Assembly (NCBI RefSeq): GCF_001435235.1
Contig: NZ_AZGB01000025.1
Coordinates: forward strand, 29,200 to 93,199
DNA from: Liquorilactobacillus ghanensis DSM 18630
Lineage (GTDB): Bacteria; Bacillota; Bacilli; Lactobacillales; Lactobacillaceae
DNA length: 64,000 nt
Reading direction: 5' to 3'
The notes beneath the pieces are model-generated. The model was given only the letters and a program-made list of their open reading frames with translations. It was not told where the DNA came from and ran no database searches. Below, one piece after another: positions 28,582 through 39,117 of the stretch. Made by a program: the position numbers and the translations under genes. The first letter of the stretch is position 1. Every line of letters begins with the position of its first letter.

Positions 28582-28974
28582 TTAACGTTTTGAAAATTGT
28601 GGTGCCTTACGAGCTTTCTTAAGACCTGGTTTTTTACGTTCTTTCATCCGTGAATCACGTGTCAATAAACCAGCACGTTTTAATACACCACGGAAATCAG
28701 GGTCGACTTCAAGCAAAGCACGAGCAATTCCATGACGAATAGCGCCTGCTTGACCTGAAAAGCCACCACCAAAAACATTAACCAAAACATCGTAAGAATC
28801 TTGGGTTTCAGTCACTTCAAATGGCTGTACCATAACTTCACGTAAATTTGCATAGGGAATGTATTCTTCTGCAGAATGGTCATTGATCGTAATCTTACCA
28901 GTACCCGGTACCAAACGAACGCGGGCAACAGAATTCTTACGACGGCCAGTTCCTCTGTATTGTACTTGAGCCAA
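28582..28974 (-). CDS. rpsI: 30S ribosomal protein S9
   Basis: S9 sits in the head of the small subunit, and its C-terminal tail reaches the P-site tRNA. The 130-residue protein has [14 protein letters not shown] at the start, [19 protein letters not shown] in the middle and the family's basic ending with [12 protein letters not shown]. It follows rplM by 13 bases, the conserved rplM-rpsI pair, and ends at a strong terminator. Confidence 0.98.
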   Translation of the reverse strand: MAQVQYRGTGRRKNSVARVRLVPGTGKITINDHSAEEYIPYANLREVMVQPFEVTETQDSYDVLVNVFGGGFSGQAGAIRHGIARALLEVDPDFRGVLKRAGLLTRDSRMKERKKPGLKKARKAPQFSKR

Positions 28975-28987
28975 ATTCAGTCTCCTC

Positions 28988-29431
28988 CTAAATCAATTTT
29001 GTAATATCGAGTACTTCAGGCTGTTGAGCAGTGTGCTGATGATTTTCACCGCGATAAACACGCAATTTTTTCAACTGAGCACGACCCAAACTACCCTTAG
29101 GTAACATACCTTTGATTGACAGTGTCAATAATTTTTCAGGATCTTTCTGACGATAATCTCCTGCTGTTCTGCTCTTCAAACCACCTGGATGATCTGTATG
29201 ATGATAATATATTTTCCGTTCTGCTTTGCGACCGGTTAAAGCCACTTTATCTGCATTGATAATAATTACAAAATCACCAGTATCAACATTTGGTGTAAAA
29301 GTCGGTTTATTCTTGCCACGCAAAACTGACGCAACGACTGCTGACAAACGTCCCAAAGGAACATCTGTTGCATCAACTAGATACCATTTACGTTCTACTT
29401 CGCCTGGCTTCGCAATATAAGTTGTACGCAC
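28988..29431 (-). CDS. rplM: 50S ribosomal protein L13
   Basis: L13 is an early-assembling large-subunit protein. The 147-residue product starts at GTG 29431, seven bases after GGAGGAAG. The frame is open much further upstream, but that part covers the promoter and leader and is not coding. Family features are [22 protein letters not shown], and [16 protein letters not shown]. It is transcribed with rpsI from a near-consensus promoter that overlaps the truA stop, through a leader that resembles the autoregulatory L13 leader. Confidence 0.97.
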   Translation of the reverse strand: MRTTYIAKPGEVERKWYLVDATDVPLGRLSAVVASVLRGKNKPTFTPNVDTGDFVIIINADKVALTGRKAERKIYYHHTDHPGGLKSRTAGDYRQKDPEKLLTLSIKGMLPKGSLGRAQLKKLRVYRGENHQHTAQQPEVLDITKLI

Positions 29432-29456
29432 GATTTCTTCCTCCATTTTTATATGC

Positions 29457-29505
29457 TTGTTTGACACGCATAATAAGTTTCCGGGGCCTACTGTGGGGCA
29501 AACAA
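29457..29505 (-). promoter_or_regulatory. L13-type ribosomal protein leader
   Basis: The rplM mRNA leader contains a closing stem TTGTTTG/CAAACAA (29499-29505 with 29457-29463) around an internal part with GCCCC, GGCCCCGG and GTGT elements. Position and size match the L13 leader known in Firmicutes, to which L13 is thought to bind for feedback control. Assignment to that family is by position and shape only. Confidence 0.65.
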
Positions 29506-29516
29506 TACCAAATTTA

Positions 29517-29545
29517 ATTTTACGTTTTTTCCCTACTAATGTCAA
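29517..29545 (-). promoter_or_regulatory. Promoter of rplM-rpsI
   Basis: -35 TTGACA (29540-29545), 17-bp spacer, -10 TAAAAT (29517-29522) on the minus strand. The truA stop codon TGA lies inside the -35 hexamer. Confidence 0.85.
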
Positions 29546-30318
29546 TCGTTATTCACTAGTTTATCCGGTTGGTAAACAACTTCTTTTAAATATAATCCGC
29601 TTGCCGGAGCGGTCACACGACATTGATTTCGATCTTTAACTTGATAAAGGCGCAAAAAATCATGAACCGGTCGGCGACGGCTACCAATTTCCAATAAGGC
29701 AGCGACCATGATCCGCACTTGATTATACAAAAAACCACTACCATAAAACTCAAAAATAATTTCATTTTCTTGCGGAACTTCTTTAACTTCCGCTGAATAA
29801 ATTGTTCTGATGTGTGACTTAGTCTGACTACCGGCAGCTACAAAGCTCGAGAAGTCATGCGTTCCCACTACATCCTGAAGTGCAATTTTAATCAGATCAA
29901 TCTCTAATGGATATTTATAATGACCAGTATAGAAACGTTTAAACGGATTAATTGCCTTAGTATGACTCACTCGATAAACATAACGCTTCCCATGAGCCGT
30001 AAACTGGGCGTGAAATTCAGAACTAACGTGTTCAGCAGTTTTAATTTCAATATCCAGTGGCAGCAAACTGTTCAAACCATTCACGATTCCCTGATCAGGG
30101 ATATCATTGACCAAATCAAAATGGATAACCTGGCCTAGGGCGTGAACCCCAGCATCAGTTCTGCCGGAACCAAAAACATGCACATAATTGCTTCCTTTGT
30201 TCATCTGGTTAACGGCTTTTTCTAAGACCCCTTGAACTGTTCGCTGTCGTGGTTGAACTTGAAAACCGGCAAAAGCTGTGCCATCATATGCTAACGTCAC
30301 TTTGTATCTAATTGTCAA
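29542..30318 (-). CDS. truA: tRNA pseudouridine synthase A
   Basis: TruA makes pseudouridine at positions 38-40 of tRNA anticodon arms. The roughly 258-residue protein has [17 protein letters not shown] at the N-terminus and the catalytic aspartate in [28 protein letters not shown] near the C-terminus is also typical. The frame reaches 30342, and I favour TTG at 30318, which gives the usual N-terminus, although its ribosome binding site (GAGAGAAAG) is weak. It starts close behind ecfT and is the last gene of the ecf unit. Its stop overlaps the rplM promoter. Confidence 0.94.
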   Translation of the reverse strand: MTIRYKVTLAYDGTAFAGFQVQPRQRTVQGVLEKAVNQMNKGSNYVHVFGSGRTDAGVHALGQVIHFDLVNDIPDQGIVNGLNSLLPLDIEIKTAEHVSSEFHAQFTAHGKRYVYRVSHTKAINPFKRFYTGHYKYPLEIDLIKIALQDVVGTHDFSSFVAAGSQTKSHIRTIYSAEVKEVPQENEIIFEFYGSGFLYNQVRIMVAALLEIGSRRRPVHDFLRLYQVKDRNQCRVTAPASGLYLKEVVYQPDKLVNND

Positions 30319-30345
30319 AACTTTCTCTCTCTTTCTCAGCAAATT

Positions 30346-31143
30346 TTACCAGGTGCGCAATAAAAACATTATTACTGTGACTAACAAAAAAGCAAACATA
30401 CTGAGCGTATCACGCAAACGCCACTGATTAACCCGATATTTCGTTCGCCCTTCGCCACCATGATAACCACGTGCTTCCATAGCCGTTGCTAAATCCTCTG
30501 CCCGATTAAAGGCACTGACAAATAATGGTATCAATAAAGGGACGACTGCATGCAGCCGTTGTCGTAAACTGCCAGTGTCAAAATTAACACCACGGGAACG
30601 TTGAGCATTCATTATTTTAGTAGCTTCATCAAGTAATGTCGGCACAAATCGCAAAGCAATCGACAGCATCAGCGACACCTCATAAACTGGAAAATGAATT
30701 TTTTTGAGCGGCTTAAGCAACGACTCAAGTGCCCCAGCAATTTCTAATGGCGGAGTTGTCAAAGTCAGCAGCGTTGACATAAAAATTATCAATACAAAAC
30801 GAAAAAAAACATAGATTCCACTGATAATCCCAGTTTGGGTTAAAGAAAATGGACCCCATTGCCAGTAAACAGTTCCTCCACGACTAAAGAGAATTTGCAA
30901 AACTACGGTAAACAAAATCAACCAAATTAACGGCTGAACTCCCTTCCAAAAGAAGCTTAATTTTATTTTTGCAAGTAAAATACAGCCAGCAACAACCGCA
31001 AACATAAATAAATAAGTTAACCAATTATTTGCTAAAAAAATTATAATAATAAAATAAAAACTTAAAATTAATTTAGAACGGGGATCTAACCGATGAATAA
31101 ATGAAGATCCTGGCAAGTATCTTCCCAAAAGGACTTTATTCAA
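30346..31143 (-). CDS. ecfT: ECF transporter transmembrane component EcfT
   Basis: EcfT couples ATP hydrolysis in the EcfA pair to toppling of vitamin-binding S-proteins in the membrane. The 265-residue protein opens with GRYLPGSSFIHRLDPRSKL, a classic EcfT start, has several membrane helices, and contains ATKIMNAQRSRGVNFD, whose A-R-G coupling motif contacts the ATPases, and AMEARGYHGG, the second coupling motif. TTG at 31143 overlaps the ecfA2 stop (TTGA) and has AAGGAGG upstream, so it is translationally coupled to ecfA2. Confidence 0.95.
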   Translation of the reverse strand: MNKVLLGRYLPGSSFIHRLDPRSKLILSFYFIIIIFLANNWLTYLFMFAVVAGCILLAKIKLSFFWKGVQPLIWLILFTVVLQILFSRGGTVYWQWGPFSLTQTGIISGIYVFFRFVLIIFMSTLLTLTTPPLEIAGALESLLKPLKKIHFPVYEVSLMLSIALRFVPTLLDEATKIMNAQRSRGVNFDTGSLRQRLHAVVPLLIPLFVSAFNRAEDLATAMEARGYHGGEGRTKYRVNQWRLRDTLSMFAFLLVTVIMFLLRTW

Positions 31144-32018
31144 TTGCTGCTCCCCTCCTTTGGCAGCCACTTTGCCAACTGATCAGCTAATTGATCTTCA
31201 GTCAATGGCAATTCCTTAAATTTAAAATTTGACTGCTGCTGAATAGCAAAAGCAAGCTTAGCTGCATGCGGTAAATCCAAATGATGCTTGTGCAGCCATT
31301 CTGGCCGGCTGAATAATTTCCTTGGAGTCTGCTGAGCCATTATCTTGCCTTCCTCTAAAACAATAACTTGATCTGCATATAGGGCAACATCATCCATTTG
31401 ATGAGTTACCAAAATTACCGTTAAGTCCTGCTGTTGTTTCAATTGCGCAAATAATTCCATGATTTCTTGATGCCCGCGCGGATCTAAACCAGCAGTAGGT
31501 TCATCTAAAACTAAAATCTGCGGTTGCATCGCTAGAATTCCAGCAATAGCTACCCGCCGCATCTGCCCACCGGATAATTCAAACGGAGACTGCTCCAAGA
31601 CTGAAGCTGGCAGTTGAACCAGTTCAGCTGTTTTGCGAGCTATTTTTTCGGCTTCTGCAGGTGTTGCTCCAAAATTTTTCGGAGCAAATGCAATATCTTT
31701 TAATACCGTTTCTTCAAACAATTGTGCTTCTGGAAATTGGAAAACAACTCCGACTTGGCGTCGCAATTTCACCAATTCTTTATTCGTTGTAGTCGTAGTA
31801 ATTAATTGGTCATTAACTGTCAATTCTCCGCTGGTTGGTCGCAATAGACCATTTAAATGCTGAATCAAAGTTGATTTACCACTGCCTGTATGACCAATTA
31901 CTGCTGTATAACTATGTTCGGGAATTGAAAAAGAAACATCTGATAAAGCACGGTGGGCAAATGGTGTCGCTGGCTGATAAATGTAAGTTACATTTTTGAA
32001 ATTGATTGACAAATCCAA
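31140..32018 (-). CDS. ecfA2: ECF transporter ATP-binding subunit A2
   Basis: This ABC-type ATPase forms a heterodimer with EcfA1 to power vitamin uptake. The 292-residue protein has Walker A GHTGSGKST (about 42-50), the Q loop VFQFPEAQLF, the signature LSGGQMRRVAIAG, Walker B ILVLDEPTAGLDP and the switch histidine in LVTHQMDD. The extended C-terminal part is typical for EcfA. It starts at TTG with AAGGATGG upstream and overlaps ecfA1 by 31 bases. The ecfA1-ecfA2-ecfT-truA order is standard in Firmicutes. Confidence 0.95.
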   Translation of the reverse strand: MDLSINFKNVTYIYQPATPFAHRALSDVSFSIPEHSYTAVIGHTGSGKSTLIQHLNGLLRPTSGELTVNDQLITTTTTNKELVKLRRQVGVVFQFPEAQLFEETVLKDIAFAPKNFGATPAEAEKIARKTAELVQLPASVLEQSPFELSGGQMRRVAIAGILAMQPQILVLDEPTAGLDPRGHQEIMELFAQLKQQQDLTVILVTHQMDDVALYADQVIVLEEGKIMAQQTPRKLFSRPEWLHKHHLDLPHAAKLAFAIQQQSNFKFKELPLTEDQLADQLAKWLPKEGSSN

Positions 32019-32827
32019 TCGACCATCCTTTGTTCAGTGTAGTATTGTGCAGGTACTTTAACGTGACGCTGAGTTAAGGCTGCTTTTATTTTTTCTGAAA
32101 AAGGAACAGCCAATCCCAGACTAACCAATTCTTTACCGTGAGCAAAAACCTGTTCAGGAGGAGCAGATTCAATTATTTTGCCATCATCTAAAACTACTAC
32201 ACGATCAGCCAAAGCAGCCTCATCAATATCATGAGTAATTGAAATAATCGTAAAATCATGCTGCATTTTTAACTCGTGAATTAATTGGATCACGTCGCGT
32301 CTGCCTTCTGGATCCAGCATACTGGTAGCTTCATCTAAAATTATAACTTTGGGTTGTAACGCGATTACTCCGGCCAGAGCGACTCGCTGCTTCTGACCAC
32401 CAGATAAGTTAACTGGTTCCTGATCGGCAAATTGCAGCATGTTAACTCGCTGTAAAGCTGCTCTTACTCGCTGATGCATTAAATCATAGGGAACTGCTTG
32501 GTTCTCCAAGCCAAAAGCTACATCTTCAGCTACATTAGCACCAACAAACTGATTTTCTGGATTTTGAAAAACCATGCCAATTTTCTGACGAATTTCCCAA
32601 ATGTTTTCAACATTCAGCTTTTGCTGATCTACAGTAATTGTCCCACTTTGCGGTTGTAAAAGACCATCGATCAGCCGAGCCAACGTACTTTTACCACTGC
32701 CGTTATGTCCAATAATAGCCACCCATTCATGGTTCTCAATCCGAAAATTGAAATCCTTAAATAAAAATTCAGCTTGTTGCGAATATTTAAAATTCAGCTG
32801 CTCAATCTCAATTATACTGCTTGTCAT
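31988..32827 (-). CDS. ecfA1: ECF transporter ATP-binding subunit A1
   Basis: EcfA1 is the partner ATPase of the shared ECF module. The 279 residues contain Walker A GHNGSGKST, the Q loop VFQNPENQFVGANV, the signature LSGGQKQRVALAG, Walker B VIILDEATSMLDPEGR and the switch histidine in SITHDIDEA. ATG at 32827 has CGGAGGTGAG upstream. An extended -10 (TGTTATGAT) about 45 bases before the start may be its promoter, downstream of the terminators that close the ribosomal block. Confidence 0.95.
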   Translation of the reverse strand: MTSSIIEIEQLNFKYSQQAEFLFKDFNFRIENHEWVAIIGHNGSGKSTLARLIDGLLQPQSGTITVDQQKLNVENIWEIRQKIGMVFQNPENQFVGANVAEDVAFGLENQAVPYDLMHQRVRAALQRVNMLQFADQEPVNLSGGQKQRVALAGVIALQPKVIILDEATSMLDPEGRRDVIQLIHELKMQHDFTIISITHDIDEAALADRVVVLDDGKIIESAPPEQVFAHGKELVSLGLAVPFSEKIKAALTQRHVKVPAQYYTEQRMVDWICQSISKM

Positions 32828-32945
32828 TTGCTCACCTCCGACAGTTTCACTTCTATAGCCCTTATCATAACATAATGTAATCTTTTAAGTTGCTCAAATT
32901 TTATCAAATTACGGACTTGCTTTTTTGATTTTTAAGTATGTATAA

Positions 32946-32982
32946 GTAAATGGCAAAGATAATTTAATAATCATCTTTGCCA
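32946..32982 (-). terminator. Second terminator after rplQ
   Basis: Minus-strand inverted repeat TGGCAAAGAT/ATCTTTGCCA followed by TTTACTTAT, about 40 bases beyond the L17DE-like hairpin. Confidence 0.75.
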
Positions 32983-33004
32983 CTCAACTGATTTTTAATT
33001 ACAA

Positions 33005-33115
33005 CAAAAAAAATCACTTTTTATAACAAAGGTTTCACCATAATAGGCTACTTAGGACTAGACTTGGATCTTCCCCATCATCGTAACGCCCAGTTATTGT
33101 TATAAAAGTGACAAA
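33005..33115 (-). ncRNA. L17 downstream element-like 3' UTR structure
   Basis: Immediately after rplQ, the minus strand has a long closing stem TCACTTTTATAACAA/TTGTTATAAAAAGTGA (with one bulge) around about 70 bases containing TTACGATGATGGGGAAGATCC and GGTGAAACC-like segments, and ends in a run of T. A structured element in exactly this place, the L17 downstream element, is known from lactic acid bacteria and Listeria. The 3' run of T suggests that it also ends the alpha operon transcript. Family membership is inferred from position and shape. Confidence 0.75.
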
Positions 33116-33123
33116 AAATTTAA

Positions 33124-33507
33124 TTAATCAACTAATTCCAAGACAACCATTTTAGCTGCATCACCACGACGTTCACTCATTTTTAAAATTCGAGTGTAAC
33201 CACCGTTGCGATCCTTAAAACGAGGTGCAACTTCAGCAAATAACTTCTGTAATGCTGTCTGAACGATAACTTTATCTTCTTCTTCTTTAACATCAGCAAT
33301 AACATCCATCATAAACGCAGCTGCTCGACGACGGGAAGCAAGATCGCCTTTTTTGCCCAGAGTAATCATTTTCTCAGCCGTCTTGCGAACTTCTTTAGCG
33401 CGAGCTTCAGTCGTCACAATTTTACCTTCAACCAGCAAATCCGTTGTCAAATTACGGAGCATTGCTCGACGATGTCCACTTGTACGACCTAATTTACGGT
33501 AACTCAT
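33124..33507 (-). CDS. rplQ: 50S ribosomal protein L17
   Basis: L17 surrounds the peptide tunnel exit region of the large subunit. The 127 residues begin with the family signature [18 protein letters not shown] and end with the usual GGYTRILK motif and a short acidic tail. It is the last gene of the alpha operon, 21 bases after rpoA. A structured 3' element follows four bases or so after its stop. Confidence 0.98.
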   Translation of the reverse strand: MSYRKLGRTSGHRRAMLRNLTTDLLVEGKIVTTEARAKEVRKTAEKMITLGKKGDLASRRRAAAFMMDVIADVKEEEDKVIVQTALQKLFAEVAPRFKDRNGGYTRILKMSERRGDAAKMVVLELVD

Positions 33508-33528
33508 TAAATTTCCCTCCCTTGTAAA

Positions 33529-34473
33529 TTAATCTTCATGACGTAATGAAAGGCCAAGATCCACCAATTTATTCTTAACTTCTTCTAACGATTTGCGTCC
33601 AAGGTTGCGAACCTTCATCATATCAGCTTCTGACTTATTAGTCAGTTCCTGAACAGTATTAATTCCCGCACGTTTCAAACAGTTATAAGAACGAACAGAC
33701 AAATCTAACTCTTCAATTGTCATTTCAAGCATTTTTTCTTTATGTGTTTCTTCTTTTTCGACCATGATTTCAGCATTCTTAGCTTCATCAGTTAAATCAA
33801 CAAATAAGGTCAAATGCTCGGTTAAAATTTTTGCCGATAAACTGATAGCCTCACTTGGACTGATTGAACCATTTGTCCAAACATCTAACGTCAATTTATC
33901 ATAATCATTTTTTTGACCAACACGTGTTTTCTCGACTTGATAATTGACACGTTCGATCGGGGTATAAATTGAGTCGATCGGCAAAACACCAATCGGCATA
34001 TCATCAGCCTTTGCTTTATTCTCATCAGCTGAAACATAGCCGCGGCCCTTATTAGCATTCATTCTGACATGAAGTGAAGCTCCCTCAGCTACTGAACAAA
34101 GATACAGATGCTTATTCAGGACTTCAACTTCAGCGCTTCCCTGAATGTCTCCGGCTGTAACATCAAGCGGCCCTGTTACATCAATTTCTAGTGCCTGATC
34201 TTCTTCCGAATCGATTTTCAATGCCACTTTCTTTAAATTCAAAATAATTTGAGTAACATCTTCACGAACACCCTTGATTGTTGAAAATTCATGTAAAACA
34301 CCATCGATTTGAATATTAGTAATCGCAGCACCAGGCAATGAGGAAAGTAAAATCCGACGAAGCGAATTACCCAAAGTTGTGCCATAGCCACGTTCTAATG
34401 GCTCGACAATAAATTTACCAAAATTAGGACTTTCTTCTATTTTGTGAATTTTTGGTTTTTCAAATTCGATCAT
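33529..34473 (-). CDS. rpoA: RNA polymerase alpha subunit
   Basis: RpoA nucleates RNA polymerase assembly. Its C-terminal domain contacts activators and upstream promoter DNA. The 314-residue protein has the N-terminal dimerisation domain with [20 protein letters not shown], a linker near 230, and the C-terminal domain with [19 protein letters not shown] and [11 protein letters not shown]. The frame reaches 34494, but ATG at 34473 with AAGGGG upstream matches the family length. It lies between rpsK and rplQ. Confidence 0.98.
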   Translation of the reverse strand: MIEFEKPKIHKIEESPNFGKFIVEPLERGYGTTLGNSLRRILLSSLPGAAITNIQIDGVLHEFSTIKGVREDVTQIILNLKKVALKIDSEEDQALEIDVTGPLDVTAGDIQGSAEVEVLNKHLYLCSVAEGASLHVRMNANKGRGYVSADENKAKADDMPIGVLPIDSIYTPIERVNYQVEKTRVGQKNDYDKLTLDVWTNGSISPSEAISLSAKILTEHLTLFVDLTDEAKNAEIMVEKEETHKEKMLEMTIEELDLSVRSYNCLKRAGINTVQELTNKSEADMMKVRNLGRKSLEEVKNKLVDLGLSLRHED

Positions 34474-34558
34474 TCTTATCTTTACCCCTTTCAAAACGCA
34501 ACGTGCAATCTGGCGAAAACATTATGAAGATTTACCTCAAAATGAATGCTAACCATTA

Positions 34559-34948
34559 TTAAACACGACGGCGTTTTGGAGGACGACATCCATTATGAGG
34601 AACCGGAGTAACATCGCGAATTGAAGTAACTTCCAGTCCTGTTGTTTGTAATGCACGGATTGCGGCTTCACGGCCAGAACCTGGTCCCTTAACAGCAACT
34701 TCAACAGATTTCATACCATGCTCCATTGATCCCTTGGCAGCAGCTTCAGCAGCCATTTGTGCAGCAAATGGTGTTGACTTACGGCTTCCCTTGAATCCAA
34801 GTGAGCCAGCTGAAGACCAAGCAACCGCATTTCCATGAACATCCGTAATCATAACTAAAGTATTATTGAACGTTGAATGAATGTGTGCTACTCCGCTTTC
34901 AATATTCTTTTTTACTCGACGCTTACGCGAAGTCTTTCTAACAGCCAT
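34559..34948 (-). CDS. rpsK: 30S ribosomal protein S11
   Basis: S11 lines the platform near the E-site mRNA. The 129-residue protein contains [18 protein letters not shown], the [14 protein letters not shown] block and the ending CRPPKRRRV with its proline-arginine tail. It lies 20 bases after rpsM, which has a TAATTATT-rich spacer with an AGGAGGG ribosome binding site. Confidence 0.98.
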   Translation of the reverse strand: MAVRKTSRKRRVKKNIESGVAHIHSTFNNTLVMITDVHGNAVAWSSAGSLGFKGSRKSTPFAAQMAAEAAAKGSMEHGMKSVEVAVKGPGSGREAAIRALQTTGLEVTSIRDVTPVPHNGCRPPKRRRV

Positions 34949-34967
34949 TAACTATAACCCTCCTTTA

Positions 34968-35336
34968 TTAATTATTCTTTTTACCAGTAATTGCTGTAAC
35001 TGGGCCTTTACGTGTCCGTGCGTTGTTCTTGGTATTTTGACCACGAACAGGTAAATGACGACGGTGACGTAAGCCTCGGTATGAGCCAATTTCTGACAGA
35101 CGTTTAATGTCTAAGCTGACTTCACGACGTAAGTCACCTTCAACCTTATAATGATCAACGGCTGCACGAATCTTATCTTCTTGTTCTGGAGCTAAGTCGC
35201 GAACACGAACATCTTCAGAAACTGCTGCTGCTGCTAAAATCTTTTTAGCTGTTGAATTACCGATTCCATAAATGTAAGTCAATCCAATCACGATTCGTTT
35301 GTCACGTGGTAGATCGACACCTGCAATACGAGCCAT
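34968..35336 (-). CDS. rpsM: 30S ribosomal protein S13
   Basis: S13 is in the small-subunit head and bridges to the large subunit. The protein has 122 residues with [15 protein letters not shown] at the start, the helix-two-turn-helix region [27 protein letters not shown], and a basic C-terminal extension that reaches the P-site tRNA (ARTRKGP). It begins about 25 bases after rpmJ. Confidence 0.98.
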   Translation of the reverse strand: MARIAGVDLPRDKRIVIGLTYIYGIGNSTAKKILAAAAVSEDVRVRDLAPEQEDKIRAAVDHYKVEGDLRREVSLDIKRLSEIGSYRGLRHRRHLPVRGQNTKNNARTRKGPVTAITGKKNN

Positions 35337-35360
35337 AACAATTACACCTCCTAATTTTTA

Positions 35361-35474
35361 TTATCCCTGACGCTGTTTATGCTTGGGATTTGAACAAATA
35401 ATCATAACACGGCCTTTACGTTTGATCACTTTGCAGTGTTCACACATTGGCTTTACTGATGGTCTCACCTTCAT
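35361..35474 (-). CDS. rpmJ: 50S ribosomal protein L36
   Basis: A 37-residue protein too short for most gene finders, read as [17 protein letters not shown], then [20 protein letters not shown]. It carries the zinc ligands of the C+ form: Cys11, Cys14, Cys27 and His32. It begins at ATG 35474 after AGGAGG and ends 25 bases before rpsM. The infA-rpmJ-rpsM order is the standard one for Firmicutes. Confidence 0.96.
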   Translation of the reverse strand: MKVRPSVKPMCEHCKVIKRKGRVMIICSNPKHKQRQG

Positions 35475-35508
35475 GAATTATACCTCCCGATAAATTTTGA
35501 AGTACAAT

Positions 35509-35727
35509 TTATTTAAAGCGATAGGTAATGCGTCCCTTAGTTAAATCGTATGGAGACATTTCGACTGTAACTCGATCTCCCGGTAAAATCCTGATATAAT
35601 GCATCCGAATTTTGCCAGAAACATGAGCCAAAATTTCATGTCCATTTTCGAGTTCAACTTTGAACATTGCATTGGGTAAAGTTTCAACAACTTTCCCCTC
35701 AATTTCAATCACATCATCTTTCGCCAC
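35509..35727 (-). CDS. infA: Translation initiation factor IF-1
   Basis: IF-1 occupies the A-site region of the 30S subunit during initiation. The 72-residue OB-fold protein starts with [12 protein letters not shown] and ends with KGRITYRFK. The start is GTG at 35727, preceded by AAGGAGG. The frame stays open to 35772, but the extra residues are leader. There is a gap of about 170 bases up to adk with no terminator that I can support. Confidence 0.97.
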   Translation of the reverse strand: MAKDDVIEIEGKVVETLPNAMFKVELENGHEILAHVSGKIRMHYIRILPGDRVTVEMSPYDLTKGRITYRFK

Positions 35728-35895
35728 GTAAAAGTACCTCCTTAAATGGTCCTTTGGCTTCTCAATATACAATCAGCTAACTAATTTAACATATTTGAGT
35801 TAACTGAAATCCTAAAAAAGACAGACTAACCCTGCTGAAAAGATAAACCTGGAACAGTATATCACTGTAGCAGACTTGTTGCAACCTAATAAGCT

Positions 35896-36582
<687 letters not shown>

Positions 36583-36623
36583 TTAAGTTTTTTCTACAAG
36601 ACTTGTCTTGAAAATGCTACTAC

Positions 36624-37922
36624 TTATTTACGAATGAATCCGACGTATTCACGCTTCATCATCATACCTTTTAACTGTCGAATTGACTCTAACGAGACAC
36701 CTACAACGATTAATAAACTAGTTCCACCCAAACCAATTGATTCATCAAGCCCCCAAATATTGGAAGCAATCAACGGTATTAAGGAAACCAAACCTAAAAA
36801 TAAAGAACCAACCGCACTCAAACGCATCAGCAAATGTGAAACATATTTTTCAGTTTCTTTTCCTGGCCAGACGCTTGGAATATAACTTCCTTGTTTTTGC
36901 AAATTCTCTGCTAACTTTTCAGGATTTACCTGAACAAAAGCATAGAAGAAAGTAAACAAAATTATCAAGACAGTGTACAAAATCATGCCGCCAGTTGCCT
37001 GCATATTAAACAAGTTGCTTAAAACCTGATACCAAGTATCTTCAGAATGATTTTGTGTAAATAACATTAAAATCGTCTGCGGAGTAGCAATAAAGGAACT
37101 AGCGAAAATAACGGGAATAACCCCTGCAACATTAACCTTTAATGGCAGATAAGAACTATCAGTCGCACCGGCTAATCTTCGAGTATATTGAATTGGAATT
37201 TTATAATTAGCTTGCTGAACATAAGTTACAAAAGCTACAATTAGTAGAATTGCAATTACCAGTACCAAGACATACAAAATTCCACTCCACAGTTGGCTAG
37301 AATTTGAATCAACAAACTGTTCAACATAAACTTGATGAACTCCCGTTGGAATTCTAGCCAAAATACCTGCCATAATGATCATCGAAATTCCATTACCAAA
37401 ACCACGTTCAGTAATCATATCACCAAGCCAAGTAGTAAAAAGTGAACCACCTGTCAAAATAATTCCAATACTTAAATATGTTTTTAGACTTGGATTATTA
37501 ACCAGATTCAAACTGCTTAAAGCATTGAAACCGGCTGTAATGCCAATTGACTGTACAAACGCCAGGACAATCGTTAAATACCTTGAAGTTTGATTCAGTT
37601 TTCGACGACCAACCTCGCCTTGTTTACTCCACTCAACAAAACGTGGGACAATATCCATCTGCAGTAATTGAACAACAATTTGTGCAGTGATATATGGGGA
37701 AACCCCCATCGCCAAAATTGAGTAGTTGGTCAAGCCGCCACCGCTGAAGGTATTTAAAATACTAACTAACCCTGAAGATGCAACGTTAGTTAGAGCTTTC
37801 GCGTTGATCCCAGGGACTGTAATATATGTGCCTAAACGAAATACAATCAAGACGCCTAAAGTAAACATAATTCGATTACGAATATCTTTAACAGCAAAGG
37901 CATTCTTCATTGTTTTCAGCAT
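36624..37922 (-). CDS. secY: Preprotein translocase subunit SecY
   Basis: SecY is the central pore of the Sec translocase in the membrane. The 432-residue protein has ten hydrophobic segments, the second of which includes GGGLTNYSILAMGVSPYITAQ in pieces near residues 60-80. Cytosolic loops contain RFVEWSKQGEVGRRKLNQ and YTRRLAGA (ribosome and SecA contact loops). The stop of rplO and the secY start share a base at 37922, so translation is coupled. Confidence 0.98.
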   Translation of the reverse strand: MLKTMKNAFAVKDIRNRIMFTLGVLIVFRLGTYITVPGINAKALTNVASSGLVSILNTFSGGGLTNYSILAMGVSPYITAQIVVQLLQMDIVPRFVEWSKQGEVGRRKLNQTSRYLTIVLAFVQSIGITAGFNALSSLNLVNNPSLKTYLSIGIILTGGSLFTTWLGDMITERGFGNGISMIIMAGILARIPTGVHQVYVEQFVDSNSSQLWSGILYVLVLVIAILLIVAFVTYVQQANYKIPIQYTRRLAGATDSSYLPLKVNVAGVIPVIFASSFIATPQTILMLFTQNHSEDTWYQVLSNLFNMQATGGMILYTVLIILFTFFYAFVQVNPEKLAENLQKQGSYIPSVWPGKETEKYVSHLLMRLSAVGSLFLGLVSLIPLIASNIWGLDESIGLGGTSLLIVVGVSLESIRQLKGMMMKREYVGFIRK

Positions 37923-38356
37923 TAAATCACCTCAGCTTGACCGCCAGCAGTTTCAATCGCTTCTTTAGCCGCTGCTGAGAATTTGTTGGCTTTAACTGTT
38001 AAACTCTTAGTTAATTTACCATTACCAAGGACTTTAATTCCATCTTTTTCATCTTTGATAACTTTTTTCTCAACTAGCAAAGTTGGGGTAACTTCTGTAC
38101 CATCGTCAAATTTTTCAAGAGTTTCCAAATTAACAATCGCATATTCTTTACGATTAATATTTTGAAAACCGCGCTTTGGCATCCGACGGAATAATGGCAT
38201 TTGGCCACCTTCAAAACCTAAGCGGACTTTGCCACGAGCTTTTTGACCTTTTTGTCCACGGCCAGCTGTCTTGCCATTACCGGATGAAGTTCCGCGACCT
38301 ACACGATTACGAATTTTACGTGAGCCTTCGCTTGCTTTTAATTCATGCAATTTCAC
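37922..38356 (-). CDS. rplO: 50S ribosomal protein L15
   Basis: L15 binds 23S rRNA with a long basic extension. The 144-residue protein shows [13 protein letters not shown], the glycine-rich arm [37 protein letters not shown], and a globular C-terminal domain. It starts about 40 bases after rpmD, with AGGAGG upstream, and ends within the secY start. Confidence 0.98.
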   Translation of the reverse strand: MKLHELKASEGSRKIRNRVGRGTSSGNGKTAGRGQKGQKARGKVRLGFEGGQMPLFRRMPKRGFQNINRKEYAIVNLETLEKFDDGTEVTPTLLVEKKVIKDEKDGIKVLGNGKLTKSLTVKANKFSAAAKEAIETAGGQAEVI

Positions 38357-38396
38357 CAGAAAGGCACCTCCTTTAATTTAATCTTATCATAAAACG

Positions 38397-38579
38397 CTAT
38401 TCAGCTACTTCAACAGCAACTAAATGATTGATTTTAGTAATTGCACCACGTGTTGCAGCATTATCAGGTAAAACAACTGAGCTGTTTACCCGACCTAAGC
38501 CTAAAGCCTTAACAATATCACGCTGTTTTTGGGGCCGGCCAATGACGCTGCGGGTTAATGTAACTTTCAGATTTGTCAT
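38397..38579 (-). CDS. rpmD: 50S ribosomal protein L30
   Basis: L30 is a small 60-residue large-subunit protein with the family's [17 protein letters not shown] start and [14 protein letters not shown] middle. It lies 16 bases after rpsE, in the normal spc order rpsE-rpmD-rplO, and uses GGAGG as ribosome binding site. Confidence 0.97.
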   Translation of the reverse strand: MTNLKVTLTRSVIGRPQKQRDIVKALGLGRVNSSVVLPDNAATRGAITKINHLVAVEVAE

Positions 38580-38595
38580 TTTACAATCGGCCTCC

Positions 38596-39096
38596 TTACT
38601 CGGCTAAATGTTGAGTCGAAATACCACGTAAAGTAGCAACTTCGGCAGCATTTTTTAATTTAAGTAAACCATTAACAGTCGCACGAACAACATTAATTGG
38701 TGTGTTAGAACCTAATGATTTGCTTGTAACATCAGCTACGCCAGCTAATTCCATAACGGCACGAACTGCTCCACCAGCAGCTACACCAGAACCGGCAATA
38801 GCAGGTTTCAGCATAATACGGCTACCACTATGTTCACCGATTACTTCGTGAGGCAAAGTTTCGCCAACCATCGGAACCTTAATCAGGTTCTTACGTGCTG
38901 CATCAACTGCTTTACGAATAGCTTCAGGTACTTCCTGAGCTTTACCGGTACCGAAACCAACATGTCCATTATGATCGCCAACAATAACCAAGGCAGCGAA
39001 ACGCAGACGACGACCACCTTTAACAACTTTTGTAATACGGTTAATCGCAACTACGCGATCTTCTAAATCGAGTTGTGCTGGATCAATAAAAGTCAT
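38596..39096 (-). CDS. rpsE: 30S ribosomal protein S5
   Basis: S5 acts in decoding accuracy and helicase activity at the mRNA entry site. The 166-residue protein has the N-terminal double-stranded RNA-binding domain with [22 protein letters not shown] (in part, about 10-35), [20 protein letters not shown], and the C-terminal domain with [16 protein letters not shown]. The VVKGGR loop is the place of known spectinomycin mutations and appears wild type. Confidence 0.98.
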   Translation of the reverse strand: MTFIDPAQLDLEDRVVAINRITKVVKGGRRLRFAALVIVGDHNGHVGFGTGKAQEVPEAIRKAVDAARKNLIKVPMVGETLPHEVIGEHSGSRIMLKPAIAGSGVAAGGAVRAVMELAGVADVTSKSLGSNTPINVVRATVNGLLKLKNAAEVATLRGISTQHLAE

Positions 39097-39117
39097 AAAC
39101 TACTTTCCCTCCCTTGA

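Noticed and set aside
29432..29545. N-terminal extension of L13
   Set aside because: The extension would cover the promoter and leader RNA. GTG at 29431 with GGAGGAAG gives the family length.
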